Positions 31,250 through 46,534 of a stretch of 64,000 nucleotides of DNA are shown piece after piece. The DNA comes from Hysterangium stoloniferum. Lineage: Eukaryota; Basidiomycota; Agaricomycetes; Hysterangiales; Hysterangiaceae. The stretch covers positions 186,001 through 250,000 of the forward strand of contig WHVD01000009.1 of the NCBI GenBank assembly GCA_015178975.1, given 5' to 3'. Made by a program: the position numbers and the translations under genes. Within the stretch, counting starts at the first letter, position 1, and each line of letters opens with the position of its first letter. Under the pieces are notes generated by a model that was not told the origin of the DNA, searched no databases, and saw only the letters and a list, made by a program, of their open reading frames with translations.

Positions 31250-31414
31250 GTTTGAAATACTGGAGCACCCTAACGGTTTGTGTGAGGGTGCAACACATAA
31301 GTTGAAGCCAAGCTCCACTATGTTTATAGAGTCAGACCTCCTGACTAGTATGATCTCTATCATGAGCCCCCCCAACTTAGAGCCTCCTCTCCCCATTTTG
31401 CTTAGATCTTAACA
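31250..31414 (+). repeat. 3' fragment of a TGTTACG...CTTAACA-type LTR
   Basis: The 'gagggtgcaacacataagttgaagccaagctcc' block near 31285-31318 and the 'agatcttaaca' end match the 3' part of the LTRs at 3141 and 8426. The 5' part could not be delimited. Confidence 0.6.
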
Positions 31415-32106
31415 AACATTACTGATATGCTCATTAAACCACTCTTCCCTTCTGCACAAGAGGGACAGTGCATCCCACTCCATCTGTGTGGGCCTGCTTA
31501 GCCAGGGGGAGTATTGTAATGGAGGCCATCACATGCTCCCAATCATAAGGTCTTTTTAGCCTGAGGTTTTTTTTCAACCATGTCTTACAACTATTTTGGT
31601 TACTATGTCTCATTGCAATCTTTCTCTGTTTCTCTGTCTATCCTCCAATCCCCCCTCAACAATTTTAAAGTCTGACCAAAGCCAAAACATTAAACCTCAG
31701 TCGACACGGAGTGAGAGTCGACTGAGGTATATACATACATTAACTTTTTTTGTTTGTCCTTAGTATGACTGGTATTTATCTTTCCCCTTCAATTCTTGTT
31801 ATAGGTATTATCCAATATTAGTTGATTCTCCTTCCATGTCAACTGAGATATAATTTTTGTTATACTTTGTGAAACATATCTGTTTACATATTAATCCTTG
31901 GTTCTGTGTGTTGGGACCCATATGTACCCACATGTACTACCATTGTGTTTGGCCACCCAGTCATTCGAGTTGGAGTCTGTGTTTTATCACTTCTGGTGAT
32001 TTTTGTGTCTGTCTATCATCTATTCCAAAATCGATTGATGTTATAGTTCCAAAAATCATACGGGTGAGGACCGTTAACGATTGAATGGAAATTAATCGAT
32101 TGTAAC
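31415..32106. other. Retroelement debris, no gene seen
   Basis: The 'gccagggggagtattgtaatgg' stretch at 31500-31521 looks like a polypurine tract followed by a TGTAATGG LTR start, so this may be the 3' end of a copia-type element. A 15-bp inverted repeat (cctcagtcgac...gtcgactgagg) lies at about 31695-31726. No coding frame is convincing. Confidence 0.35.
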
Positions 32107-32478
32107 ATGGCAGAACTTTTTCGATGCGTTGAGGACGGTGTCGCAGTCATACATTCGCTTTTCCTTGACACCAGCGCATCACTCAGACTGCCCGCGAATC
32201 AGTTCTCCGCCAAATTTGACCTGCTTTATGTACCCGACCTATTTGACGGCGACCCTTGTGGTGATTTGCAGGCGACGATCACTTTTCACTGCGAAGCAGT
32301 TCCCTCATGCTATTACCTGGATCATAATCCATTCAGAAGTTGCTCTGGAGTGGTATCTTGGTCGGTCGCAATGCCTCTTTACCGGGTAAATGTCGCCATC
32401 TCGGGATGTTCTAGAATCCGTCTTCGGGTAAGTTTCCAACGACTGGTTCTAACACGCGTTGAACTTCTAGCGCTCTAA
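32107..32478 (+). CDS. Possible hypothetical protein (unrecognised)
   Basis: The first ATG frame after the transposon-rich zone; 123 codons with non-repetitive composition (FDLLYVPDLFDGDPCGDLQA). I recognise no family. Further short frames of similar base composition occur at 32930-33109 and 33136-33321 (LTDIAPELYQPLLASLHKSQ), so this could be the first exon of a longer spliced gene. I could not join exons with confidence. It may equally be a decayed host gene. Confidence 0.25.
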   Translation: MAELFRCVEDGVAVIHSLFLDTSASLRLPANQFSAKFDLLYVPDLFDGDPCGDLQATITFHCEAVPSCYYLDHNPFRSCSGVVSWSVAMPLYRVNVAISGCSRIRLRVSFQRLVLTRVELLAL

Positions 32479-34528
32479 GTTTCGAACCAGAAGTGTCAAA
32501 TGATACTTTGCCGTCTTCTTGTGGTTTCCTGAGCCTTCCTGTACCGACTGGGCGAACCACCTTTCCTTCGAGTAGAGATCACCTCCGTATATCACTGTGT
32601 CGTGATAGTAAGACTTTTTCTCAAGTGTGCAACAAGAAACAGTCAGATTGCAGGCTACCACCACAGCTATTTATTATGTTTTCCCTCCGTATTCTGTGTG
32701 TATGTGTCTGTGGTTTTACTTGGCATAAATGATTTCCCTCGCTTCTGCGGCTGACGGCTTCATTGCCTGGTGGCAGGTATGATTCTATTTAGGCCCCTTT
32801 CCCCCCGGCTCCATATACGACGTAAAGCCGAACTACCGGTTCGTCCATTGGCGAGAACAACACTCGCTTTGTACGCGATTTGAATGTACCTTCGATATAT
32901 TACAATTTAGACTCCAGGAACTACATTCTTTGCCGGGAGAGCCATATATAGTAGCTCTACCTTTTCACAATTCCCATCGTCGGATTGCTTCTACGGGTAA
33001 GTCGTTTCGAGTGCTATTTGTAGCGCTCCATGTCGACGATGATTCTTCTTGTTCATCCCCAGGTATTGTGAACTACCTTATTGCATACATATGCACCACA
33101 TGGATCGAATGAAATATGCAAAACCCCACAAGTAATTGGGAATCATAATGCAATGTTTACGGAGTCGCCTCACTGACATCGCTCCGGAATTATATCAACC
33201 ACTTTTGGCAAGTCTACATAAATCCCAGGATTTTCGCGCCATTAAGAACCATTTGTGTGGTATTTCGATATCAGTATCTCATGACTGTTTCCACGGTTCT
33301 CGGAAAGGCTTGATGGCCTAGTTTGTATTCTGTAGGTGTTCTAACTTTTTATTTATTTATTTTATCTAGAGCGCGCCGTATGCAAAATAAGACATCTTGT
33401 GCCCTTCCATTCTATTGTGACATGTTAGGCACACTCAACGCTGAGAGAGAAGCTGCGAGGGGGCCTTTTTCGCTCTTTATTCACCTTCTCTCTCAAAACG
33501 AGGTATCTCGAAGCTTATGCGTGTCATTAACGGCTCCGGTCGTCTCCGCAAAATTGTTTGACACCTTTGGCGACAATCAATGAACACCCCTGAGTGGTAT
33601 AAGCTGACTTCTCTCTCTTTTCGCGTGCCACATCCTCGCTTGCGTCTCGGTGAGGCATTGCACAAGTCTCACCCAGCCACTGGGCCAATGTAGAGCACCC
33701 CCACACGCGATCAAACAGTTTCTCATCACAGTGGGAAAGAGGCCACTCTCATGCGATGATCTCCGCTTTCAAAGAACCAAGTGATGCTTCGTCTTATGAA
33801 TAGATGCCATGGTGTATTGCTGCTACATTTCTCGGACGTTATCTCGATCAACACCTTAAGGCTGGCCGTGACTTCGAAGTACTATAGAGTCTTTCTCGTT
33901 CGCAGGGTCGAAGCAATAGAAATATCTCTCACAGAACAAATATGAAGTCTCAAATGATCCGGTACCGGAAAAAAAAAGGAAAACACGTGGGCAGAAGCAA
34001 GGCACTGCACTGCAGAAATGTTAAGGAAAATATGCTCAGCCCCGTTGCTCACCTAGTGAGCTACAAGCTACCAGTATTTTAGGCTTCGTGCTTAGTCTTA
34101 ATTCATCATTGAAAAGTTGACACAATAATTTTCAAATCATGTCTTTTCATGTCTTTGGGGACCCAAATGGGATCGACCTGGTCGTCAACTCGCGGTTATT
34201 GCACGCATCTTTACTGCATCCTGCTGCTTGACGTCAGGGAAACACCAACAAATATGCCGTATGTTGTCTAATGCCTAGTTCAGCTAGACTAGGCTAGACA
34301 TACTATATTCCGTTGTCCCTATTTTAACTGGCCACTACAACACTTACTGTATAATATAACTGTAGATAATTCGGGGGGGTCTGGGTGGTATAATGGATAT
34401 AATTTCCTCTAGAAATGCCTCCATCCCTGATGAAATATGACAAGAAGTGGCCATTTCGAAAGCAGACTTTCACAGTATTAATGCCAGAGGGTGCATGATA
34501 TAAAGAGCTAGGCGTGAACGGCATATAT
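32479..34528. other. Low-coding region, possible remnants of a gene
   Basis: Only frames of 60-90 codons in conflicting phases. No transposon ends, TSDs or recognisable domains. Transcription of 32107-33583 is possible but unsupported. Confidence 0.3.
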
Positions 34529-34803
34529 TGTAAGTCTGGCGCCCCAGTCTTACGCATTTACCTTGTTCATGATCACCTTTGTTTGCGTTCGCCTTTTGTA
34601 AGCATTCGCCTTTTGTTCGCGTTCGCCTATTGTTGTTCTGTTTGCATGTGATCACAGCATCCAGTATATAGCCCAGGAGTTTTCCTTCTTTACCTTACCG
34701 TATGCTGCAACATCCTGTATCTCGTCTGGGTCCTGGACAATACACGGTGGTCCTGTCAACTCGTGGTGACCCGCCTGTGAGCCCATTTGACACCGGGCTT
34801 TCA
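34529..34803 (+). repeat. Dispersed repeat (TGTAAG...CTTTCA), copy 1, flanked by TATAT
   Basis: A 275-bp unit with TG...CA ends and the same 5-mer TATAT on both sides (34524-34528, 34804-34808). It carries 'ttcgccttttgt' repeats and ends 'gagcccatttgacaccgggctttca'. Homologous units lie at about 62699-63016 and 63055-63324. LTR-like but the duplication is low-complexity. Confidence 0.6.
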
Positions 34804-34808
34804 TATAT

Positions 34809-35574
34809 GCAGGGGAAAGGGGAAAGGAGCCCTTGAATATGCCCGTATGAGAAGAAATTAAAAACCGATGGATAAGACTATGGAAAATAGGATGTAAACT
34901 CACCACTGAGACGGGCTACATTGATCATTTGCACGGTGTGATACAGAGGCTTGACCACTTTGTCTTATCAATTTTTTCTCTACAGAAAAAAAAAGGATGC
35001 ACTCGCGACAAACCTAGCGAGATATGGACGGAAGACACTGCCAGCGGCCTTGGCCAGCAACACTCGGAATAAGCCTCAGGTGCTTGGAACTGGCAGGCCC
35101 ACTACTTTCGGCCAGAGAGATGCTGCCGGGGTTTTAGCAAGCATCAGAAATTTTCTTCAGGTGACCACCTGCTAGCGCTTTGAGTCTCACCCTGGCGTTT
35201 TCAGACTAACTCAGCTACCTGCGTTACGTCCTATTCTATATACCTCGTATCGTGTTGACGCGCTGGTAAAGCGGGACGCTGTACGGTGGTGGCCCCTACG
35301 AATTGCAAGTTGTACCAAAGGCGAGTGCTGGTACTCATCGAGGTACAGGAACGGGTGGGGATGTGCTAAATGGGGGACGGGATGTGCTCCGAGGAGCGAG
35401 GTGCGAAAACAGCACGTGCTTCCAGGGAGATGAGCCTGTTGAAAGTGTACCTCACGACGCATCGGCGACTCGAGATACAGCCAAGCAAACGCGTCGGGAT
35501 ACGCGGTGTCACTGTTTGGACCTTTGCCTGTTCGAGATGGCCACGCATATATCCGCAAAGCTGCAGAAAACTAG
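34809..35574. other. No gene recognised
   Basis: Short overlapping frames only, including 34951-35175 and 35211-35558, with no domain. Base composition turns more GC-rich towards 35300. Confidence 0.35.
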
Positions 35575-35576
35575 TA

Positions 35577-35729
35577 CAGTCGAACCCCTCTTGAACCATA
35601 CCCCTCGGTGGACGGCCCCAAGGATGGAGTTTGAGGTGTGCCAAGCAAAGCAAGTTGGTGGATGGCTTGAGCGATGGAATACAAGGGGTTATGCGTTACC
35701 AGAGGCATGGGTTAAGAGGGGTTCGACTG
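35577..35729. mobile_element. 153-bp MITE with TIR CAGTCGAACCCCTCTT and TA duplication
   Basis: CAGTCGAACCCCTCTT at 35577-35592 is exactly inverted at the right end (35714-35729), with TA on both sides (35575-35576, 35730-35731). The CAGTCGAAC end resembles pogo/Tc1-superfamily TIRs. Non-coding. Confidence 0.88.
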
Positions 35730-35731
35730 TA

Positions 35732-38700
35732 GATGCCTGTAAGGCGTCACACGATCCCCAAATGCCCATCAGAAGTATCAGCTGTGCTCTTCCTGGCCGG
35801 GTCCGGGTGCCGAATATATCTCCGTTGGGACCGTGCAGCCTAGTATATTGAGCACAAGCCTGAAAATTTTCCATCAAGTTTAGGTGGGAGCCGGTACATC
35901 CCGGCGCGAGTTCACCAGGTGGTATATTGGTGTGTAACTGGGAGGGTGCGGGCTTGGCGGGGTGGTACTCGGTGCATACGGCGTGCAACTTGGTACATGT
36001 TGGACCATAGGGTCATTTAACCGGTCGCTAATGGCTCATAGGCCATTCTTCACTCATCAATGATTGAGGGTAGTAGAAGCACTAGTTAGAGGCCACATCT
36101 CGCCATATCCAGTACTTGATATGAATATTCGAACCATAACTAACAACCCTGAAAAAGCGGGGATACTACAAAAGTTTGAGCTTCTGAAAGATCATCTAAC
36201 TCCAAATGGGGATTGTCTACGACAAAGTTTTCAACTTGTAAGACCACTCCTCACATACTTAGTCTCTTTTAAGGCCGACCCTAGAGCTAGCCATAGATAG
36301 CTGTGTTCAGCTAAATATAGCGATATAGATAATGCTCTTATGACCGTTGTCCCGGTTTGTCGATGTTCATAAATAGCAGACAATGTCGCCCTTAGCAACG
36401 TTCGTTCAGTCTTGTAGCACGTTTTTTTCCTATAGATATTTCGTGTGGCTGGATGTTGCACGTATTTTAATATTCAAATAACAACGATCACCCCCCATCC
36501 GGTCTGCCCTGCTGCCCGAGATACTAACTTAGGAACACACCGGAAGGGTCGGAAATGTCAACCGGAATGTGGCTTGGTCCCGCTGTCGTCGCAGACAAAT
36601 CGCGAGCTAAAGTACCGTGAGTTGGCAGCAAGTTTGCGTATCTTAAAAAAAGTTATGGCTCTGGCAGTGTAGACGGTCTACATTTACGAATATGGATCGG
36701 CTACTCAAGGGCCATTTAAGGGCAATACCGTGTTATAATAGGCCACTTGAGAATATATGCATAAAGTGGACCCGCGTATGGGGTTCAATTCAGCTTGGCA
36801 TAGCACAATACTAACCGTATATATTACAGGTAAACGCAAATTCTTATGCGACGGGGTACCTTTTGATTACGTCGGCATACCTCGGTAGATATATATATAT
36901 ATGTTCTGACCTGAAATTTCTTACCTATCAGCTGGCTCTCCGCTATCAGTCGGACACCAAGATTGAAGGGGAAGAACCAATAGCCATGATGATGAGGTGG
37001 CTAAGATATCTTACCAATGTTGCAATCGGCGATGAATAGCCAGTCTTGTGCTGATACAGCGGACGCTGGAGATAACGATGAATTAACACCAGCATAGCAG
37101 AGCCAAGCGGATGTGTCTCAAGTGAAACCAGTGTACTTATTACCTGTATTACCTGATTATTCCGAAGATAAGCCGTTTGGTGAAGGACGAAGAGGCAAAG
37201 GCACTCTGTAGTAGCTATGTGGGGTGTTGTACCTACCTTGATGCATGTAGATGAAACTAGTCTCTAGGAAACAGTAATAGAGGCTTTTAGTCTCGCCTAG
37301 TGGTCGGAAAAAGCTGGAAGGGAACCCGGTTTGCAGAAGTGATAGCGCTTGTTGAAGGGCTGGCTGAAGCCTTATCACGGTTCCTTCAAACTCTGGCCAA
37401 CAAATAGCATATGCTGTGTATTTATATTTCTAGTAAAATTACAACCAGTTATAATCGAGCTGGGTTGTGTCTGAAGTGGTTTGTGCCATGCAGCCCGCCA
37501 GGAAACATCCATATGGGTTTTGTACGCCTGCAGTCCCTTTGCACAGCGCCCTATCTTGATGACATAGTTTAAGGGTGTCTGGCCTGGTTGACCGATGTCA
37601 TCTCTCATGTATAAAGGGTTCGGAGGCCTCGAACGCGTGGATCAACGACCCGGCGGAAACTGAGATCTTTTTGGGGGTAGATCATCTTGGGTGTGATGAC
37701 GGTCAAGAAGTAACGCCTCGAGGCTTTGACTTGCTGACGAATAGCGGATTTTTTGAATGGACTATCGGACGACCCTTATGAGGATTCTTGCGTCTTCGTA
37801 ACGCTTAGTAACCAGGGCGCCACGCACGCGAATAAATTCCCCAAGTAACATCCACTGCTGAATTTCACAATGATTTAATCCGATATAGTATAGAGGTCAT
37901 ACATGAATCCCCGAAGGCCCTATAATAAGGAGTGCCTCGAGGCTTTGGCTGTGGGTCTCAACTTGAATGATAGCTGACTTTAAATAACTTGGGGCTGATC
38001 TCCCTTTTCATTCGTTCCCGTCCGCAATTTGAAAATGTTGATGTCGTAATCATGAAAGCTTCCTAAATTGAAATATGACAAAAATACCAAATTCAAACTG
38101 TTCCGCTGCAATATTCAATACTTCCTCATATGTATTAGCACTCCCAGCCGCAGCGGGTGTCTACGCCGATCCCAGTCATGATCCATAAGTACTAGTATAT
38201 CGGTGGGTAATTCCATTTTACTCATTGTCCGGCGGTACGTCGAAAAGGCTGAGATGGCGGTGTGTTCACAGCAATTACACTGATATCTAGAGATTCTCCT
38301 AGAATTATGATCACATGCCAGTATTGTTTCAAAAACTGCAAATTTGTGTGCCTTCTTCTGGCGCAATGATTCCTGTATTATACTTTAATACTTTCATCCG
38401 CTAAACAGGGCGAATCAGCAAAGTAAATGAGAAGTGTGAGCGGTCCGAGGTCAATTCGGACTGACTGAGCATGGATCAGGTGAGATGTCGGGCTGTCAGC
38501 TGAGTTTTTGAGATCATGACGTTCCCAACAACCTTTTCAAATAATGGCTATGATCCATTCAAGCTGTTTCGGAAGTAGGCGGAATGAGCTTTGTTCCTGA
38601 CGACAGCGAACCCAACTGGCATTTGTGCGAGTATTGAATTCCGGTAGGTTTTTATCTCCACACTCATGACATAGACATGGTTAACGCCTGTCAACCAATG

Positions 38701-39989
38701 CAGATTCTAAATGCTTAGTAAATGATCATCTGTAGTAACAGGAAGGTCTCATATCTACGTCGACTTCCGAAGACGGTATGGATCAACCTTGCTGACGGTC
38801 CCGCACCAAATGTGCTTCATCTTGACACCAAGATCGTATTAGTCTCGGGATAGTAACCTTGTTTGACCCCCTTGTCAGGCAACATAGCGATGAGGATGCC
38901 ATGACCTGTAAAGCTGTCTTGTGGCTTGAGCCTCGAGTCACGCCCAATACCCTCGAGACGAAGAAGCTCAACTCAACATTCAAACCACTCTATTAGTGCC
39001 TGTTCTTGTGATTATCTTGCTAGATCTTGCCGGGCTAAGGAATCGATTGATTGGCCATGAGGCAGTGAGCGCCTCCACGCGACGCAACCACAACCCAACC
39101 GAGCTGAGCTTCTCTCCTGATACGCCGAACCCAGACATTCGGTTGTTCGATGTATAACATGACTCCGCACTATTCCTTTGAATTGTCAGGGTAAAGACTC
39201 CTGGATGCAAGTGGCGATCATACTCAAGCACGAGCCGATCGAAGTGCAAGGCAGTCAAAATGATCCACTTGAAGTTCCGACCCGTGTACAATCATACCAG
39301 GCCATAAATGGTTTGAAAAAAGTGCCAGAAACTACACCATCCTAAATTTGAGGAAAAGGTTCACTGCTAGGTCACCGAGCCGTCTAGTAATGAGTACTTG
39401 CACCGCCACCAAGAATAGGGCTTTTACTTCCAAATTACCTACCTACCTCTAGGTTCCCATAAGGTTTGCGCTTAGTCGCTCCGAACATAATTGCCTGCAC
39501 CGTTCCAGTTCACGCGGTTTACCGCCCTTGCGCTTGGCGCTTCCAGTTGGAATTATTTCAAGCCTGGGGAATTTATTCGGAGACATGTTTCGCACGGTTA
39601 CCGGTGCACAAGCCCGAACTGGACCAGTAGATATTCCTGCCCGCATCTAGCGGTCCAACAAGTATCTGGATCAGACAAGATAACCAGATATTTACTGAAT
39701 ATATAAGATCTGACATATCGATCCACAATTACATGTAATATATATATTTTCTATCACCGGGCCGTTGGTCGCGAGAGCTGCACTTTTCCAGATTGATGCG
39801 GGGCAAATCTCACCCGAATCTCTTTCCGCCCGCTTATTCCAACCCTTCCAGAACAGCCTGATGGCGAAGCAGACGAAAGAAGTCCCACGTGGACGAATCT
39901 GTCGAAACCTCGGTATTCGCGAAACAATAAATAGTGCGGTTTTACTCTGCAGTTAAAACCGCCATCCCGCGCTTCCCCCTCCCCTCACG
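35732..39989. other. 4.2-kb region without recognisable gene
   Basis: Only short conflicting frames (60-103 codons), none with a recognisable domain, intron chain or promoter that I could support. A short TA microsatellite lies near 36890-36903. Probably intergenic DNA with decayed sequence. Confidence 0.4.
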
Positions 39990-42181
39990 ATGCACACACC
40001 CATTGCGAGCTCATCCTCGTCCTTTCCGAGCAAGCCTGCCTATCCCAAGACCTACTCCTTCTTTCATGAGCAGCCTGTCACTAGTTCCCCTTTCAAGAAC
40101 GTCATCTTCGATCTCGGCGATGTGTTATTTTCATGGAAACCTTCCCCACGTGGAATGCGCATCCCCCCGTTAACTTTTAAGCACATCCTACGTTCCGTTA
40201 TATGGTTCGACCATGAGAAGGGACTCATCAGTCAGGAGGAGGCCTACAATCTAATATCTCGAGAATACGACATCTCAATTGACGATGTCATTTCCTCGTT
40301 TGACGCTGCACGAGAGACGCTGCAACCCAACGAGCAGGTTTTCGAACTAATAAGGGAAATCAAAGACGCCGGCTTTCGTATTTTTGCCATGTCCAATATT
40401 TCGAGCTTCGACTGTGCTTTCACGGAATCGAAAGCAGATCCCGCCCATTGGGCTCTCTTTGAGAGGGTTTTCACTTCGTATGTAGCATTGGCTTCTATTC
40501 CTCGATTTTCCCTCGGACTCACCCCGCCGCCAGTGCGGCCGCGCATGAACGCAAACCCCACCTGGGATTTTACTCGCACGTTATATCAGAGGCAGGCTTG
40601 GATCCGGCGCGCACAATATTCGTCGATGACAAGTCCGAAAACGTGCTTACCGCCCGTTCCTTTGGAATGCACGGAATCCGATTCGAAGGCTTCGAAAGCC
40701 TAAGTCGACAACTTAGAAATCTCTGTGGCGACCCCGTTGAGCGAGGCAACGCTTTTCTATCGGAAAATAAGGGCAAATTATTCTCAACCACTTCTCGGGG
40801 ATTCGTTCTCGATGAGGTAATTCATATTTATTCGCCTTTGGGTAATTTTTAAGTAACTGGGTTACAGAATTACAGTCAATTGCTTATTTGGGAAGCCACC
40901 GGCGATAGGTATGCGTATTTCTGACTCACGCAGTTGGACAGTGTTTTAAAATATTTCTAGGTCGATGGTAGACCTTGATGAAAGCCCACATGTAAATTTT
41001 TTCCGAGGCAGCGTATGTCCTAAAGAAGTCATGGGTGATCTGGCGTGGCTGGAGCGTTTTCCGTGAGTGATTTTACTACTTTTTTTTATTATTCTTTGGA
41101 CCGGTACTCATGGTTTCTAATTAGGGACGACCTGGATTGTACTGCGATCGGATTGACAGTGTACACACATCTTAATCTCGAGACGAAAAATAGTGTAATG
41201 GACGAAATAATTTCCTTGCGTACAGCCGACGGCCTTGTGCCAGTTTATTTCACCAAAACGCGGCCCCGGATAGGTTAGTTCTATGCTTCGATTATTGGCC
41301 GGACACTCACACGTTCTACAGATTTAGCCGTCTGTATTAATGTTCTTACCCTATTCTACCGTCACAACCGTGGCCATGAGCTTGACGCCGTGCTCGACTG
41401 GGTCTATAATTGTGTACTCCATGGCGCATATCTAGACGGTACCTTGTACTACACCACTCCCGAGGTGGTCCTCTGGTTTCTTTACCGCCTTCTCCAAAGC
41501 TCCCCGCGCGTCCGTCAGCGCTTTGAACCGCTTTTCAAACGTCGCATTACGGAGCGATTGAACATGGATGGCAATAGTCTCGCATTGGCCATGCGTATCA
41601 TTGCCGCAGCCAGCGTAGGCATCGAGAGTCCCCTCGATGTCAAGAAATTGCTGGCACTTCAACAGCAAGATGGATCCTGGACTGACGGCTGGTTCTACAA
41701 ATTTCCCAGGACCTCCCTTTGCGTGAAAAACGACGGATTTGCCACTGCGCTCGCCATGCAGGCCATTCAAGTGGCCGAAAAATTGAAGAACGACAACTCC
41801 CACTGGGGGGCGACATATGTCCCTCAAACCCGTTTTCTATCGAAAGAGGGATTTTCGAAGAATGCTGAAGATGATGACGAACACTCCGACACGTCTACGG
41901 AGTCGGGGGACTGGGGGACTGGCATGCACCATGATCACGATACAGATACCTCAGGCGACGAAGCGGGGCGCAATGGTCCCCGGATACAAGTGAGAAGGTC
42001 GAAAGCAATGATTAAAGACACTGCGAGCGATGATAATGCCATGTCCGACATTCATGCTTCGCCTTCAGCCTCGCTCGGCACTTTAATTGAAGACACAATG
42101 CCCGTACGAGACGCCGAAGCATGCCATGCACACACCCACATTATCGACGCCCACGACATCGAAATGAATTCTGAAGAGTAG
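39990..42181 (+). CDS. HAD-domain / class II terpene-cyclase-like fusion protein
   Basis: Six exons (39990-40477, 40534-40816, 40868-40908, 40961-41062, 41125-41273, 41322-42181), all with GT-AG introns of 48-62 nt and consistent phase, give about 640 residues. Residues 36-245 are a haloacid dehalogenase fold with all motifs: D41-L-G-D44, S135 (FAMSNIS), K170 (ERKPHLG) and D194-D195 (IFVDDKSEN). From about 290 on is an alpha-helical barrel-like domain with DDLDCT at 306-311, matching the D-x-D-T/C-T acid motif of class II terpene cyclases, and LLALQQQDGSWTDGWFYK typical of QW-like motifs. Fungal HAD-cyclase fusions of the AstC/AncC type make drimane sesquiterpenes from farnesyl diphosphate, so that is the likely activity. 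An acidic, probably disordered tail (EDDDEHSDTSTESGDWG) follows. AATAAATA lies about 60 bp upstream. Confidence 0.85.
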
Positions 42182-44709
42182 CCCAAGCTTCTCAGCCTCC
42201 TCGATCCAACTCCCGATGCTCTAGCGACAACGTGAGACCCATTCCAACGTCAGCAAGGCCATATAATTTTTTTTTTTGATACTGTATAACACTTATGGAA
42301 CCGTTTGGCGATTGTATGATTATAATACGGAGGTAATGTGTAGTAATAAGTACTTGTAGGAATTCTACCCTGGTTGTTGTAATTGAAATGTCTGTTTCAC
42401 ACATTCTTTGACCGCGCTTTGATCCTTCTGTTTCATAGTATGTCGCTTTGCCGTGATTAATTAATGACTTTATTTCGCCTGAATCCGGGAGTGGGACTCA
42501 AAGACTGATCAGCTCTGCCGTCTCGTCAAAACACAAAGGGGCGGTATGTATGGCAGAAACGTACCGCCAATCTAATTCTAGCAATGTCTCGTATGTGTAC
42601 GTAAAATCCATGTCCGGTTTGACCACTGTAGCCCAGGTAGGAAGTTGAACCGCGAACATTACTATGTTTCATTTTTGATGTAATGATCGAATGAGACAAT
42701 ATAAATGCTAATGGAAAGTCAGGTATGGTCGACTTCTATTTCAATTGGGGTACGCCCGCAATGATGATGAGCATTCCAATACTGCTTCCGGCCACCATTA
42801 ATATGTTTCTGATGAGCTTTCCTTGGTCACCAACCCATGCAATTCGTTGCCTTAATTGTTCTGTCTGGAGGGATCTCACTCAGATGCCTACGGCTGTAAT
42901 ACGACCAGTCACCACTAACCGCATGCATACATTTAAATCTCTATTATTAGAGTGTATTCGCAAGGAATATATATCAGCAAAGATATGGATATCAGGAACG
43001 CCGCGCTAATATTTCATTTCTGCAAAATACACTCTGAATTTCTCTCCGTCCTGGCAAAAGCTACTAAGTTGAAAATTTTAACCTCCAGCTCGGCTACCAG
43101 ACCGAGGTCATCTTCGGGATGTCTGATTTTGGGCTGGAATTTACATTGATCGGTTTAATAACATGGATACGCCGGCAATAACAAAGTATGAACTATCCAT
43201 GTCATGACAGTAGACTTCAAGCTGGGTCTTGGGACCTGGTCGTCTGGAGATGCCTCGTTGTCGCATTAACCCGAGCGAACTGGTTACATGTCACGCCACC
43301 ACTCGTCCAGTCAAACTGAGAAGTCAACAACGAAGCGGACTCTTCGAGGTTTAAAAATGAATACTTATATATATAACAAATGATTCTACCTTTATTTCAT
43401 ACACATGGTGGTGTTCGGAAGGGATGGCCGCCAGGGGTATGTATTCATGTATGGTGTGATTTGTACCAAGGTATCTTTCTATTGGGAACTTGCACAGAGC
43501 ACAGTAGATGTTACAGTGCTTAAATTGGTTTGCAGATAAGTTTGTACTCCGCTGTTTTGCGGCGCTTTCCTATAGTGGAACATACCTCACAGAATCTATT
43601 TGGTGCAATAATGAAAAAAAGTTTATAAAATTTACAAACATAATTTACGCAAAGAGACATAATCAAGAAGAGCTACCCGGACCTCGCGGCAGACTGAGGG
43701 TAGAACAACGTATCCTGCCCTATTGTAGCGGGATGGATTAGGTATATTCGTGTGGTAATTAATCTCCTGGGTACTTATAAGTGTCGTTCCTGTAGTTTAG
43801 GAGCTAGTCTTTCTCTAATTACGAGAGCTTTACAGTCTAAGACTTGAAGTAGCGCAAATTGCGACGTGACTCCAGCATGTCACACTGACCTCGCTCAGTG
43901 CTCATAATTTTCTCTTCATGAAAATTTTATTATTAGCTCCCTTCTTCAACATGCCTCAACAACGATTTATTATTAGCCCCCTTCTTCAACATTTCCTCAA
44001 CAACGGAGATGCAGGGTGCGTCAAAGTTCTGGGGTTAGATCTTGAGAATACTATTAATGGACACGGGGTTGAGAAGTGGCTTTGCCCCGTCGCCAAGCCT
44101 TCATTAATATTAATCGTCAGTCATCTTATACAAGCGCTATGGCCCCGCCACTCCTCTCCTTTTAGAAAGATCAATATCTTAACAGTGCGGGAATAAACAG
44201 GGATTCTGCATACAACCAAACAATAAGTATCAGCTAGCCATACATGACAACCCGAAAGACACGATGCACATTCGATCCTAGTATTCAGAATTCGAAACGC
44301 CGTGCAGCATCTCCAGGGTCCTTAGATAAGAAAGAGCACATGAACATAATACAGACTGCCCAGTGCACTTCTGAGATTACCTTTGTTTTTTAGAAATTAT
44401 TCACTAACAAACCAAACAGTCAACCTCATTTTCTCGAAATAATTTCCCCACAGCGCGTCATCAGAAGGACGTGCAAACGTGGCACACAAAAACTAATATC
44501 ATTCTTGTAGTAACCGAAGACAACTTTACAGTACTGTGGCTATGGCTCGTTGAAGCCTCGATCCAATAGGGAGTTGAAACCCATGATTCCTCAAGACGGC
44601 GGAACCCTTTCCCTCACCAAAACACACGCACTCGGCTTTCTTCAGCAGCGGGCGTTGAAACCCAGTTGCGGCACGTTGAGGCCGCAAAATAACACCGTCA
44701 CCACAACGC
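42182..44709. other. Intergenic region, no gene recognised
   Basis: AT-rich, with conflicting frames of 65-95 codons only. A 41-bp direct tandem duplication (ttattattagc(t/c)cccttcttcaac...) lies at about 43925-44005. Confidence 0.4.

Positions 44710-46534
<1,825 letters not shown>

Noticed and set aside
35303-35851. 182-codon plus-strand frame
   Set aside because: It runs straight through the non-coding MITE at 35577-35729 and shows no domain; chance ORF in GC-rich DNA.
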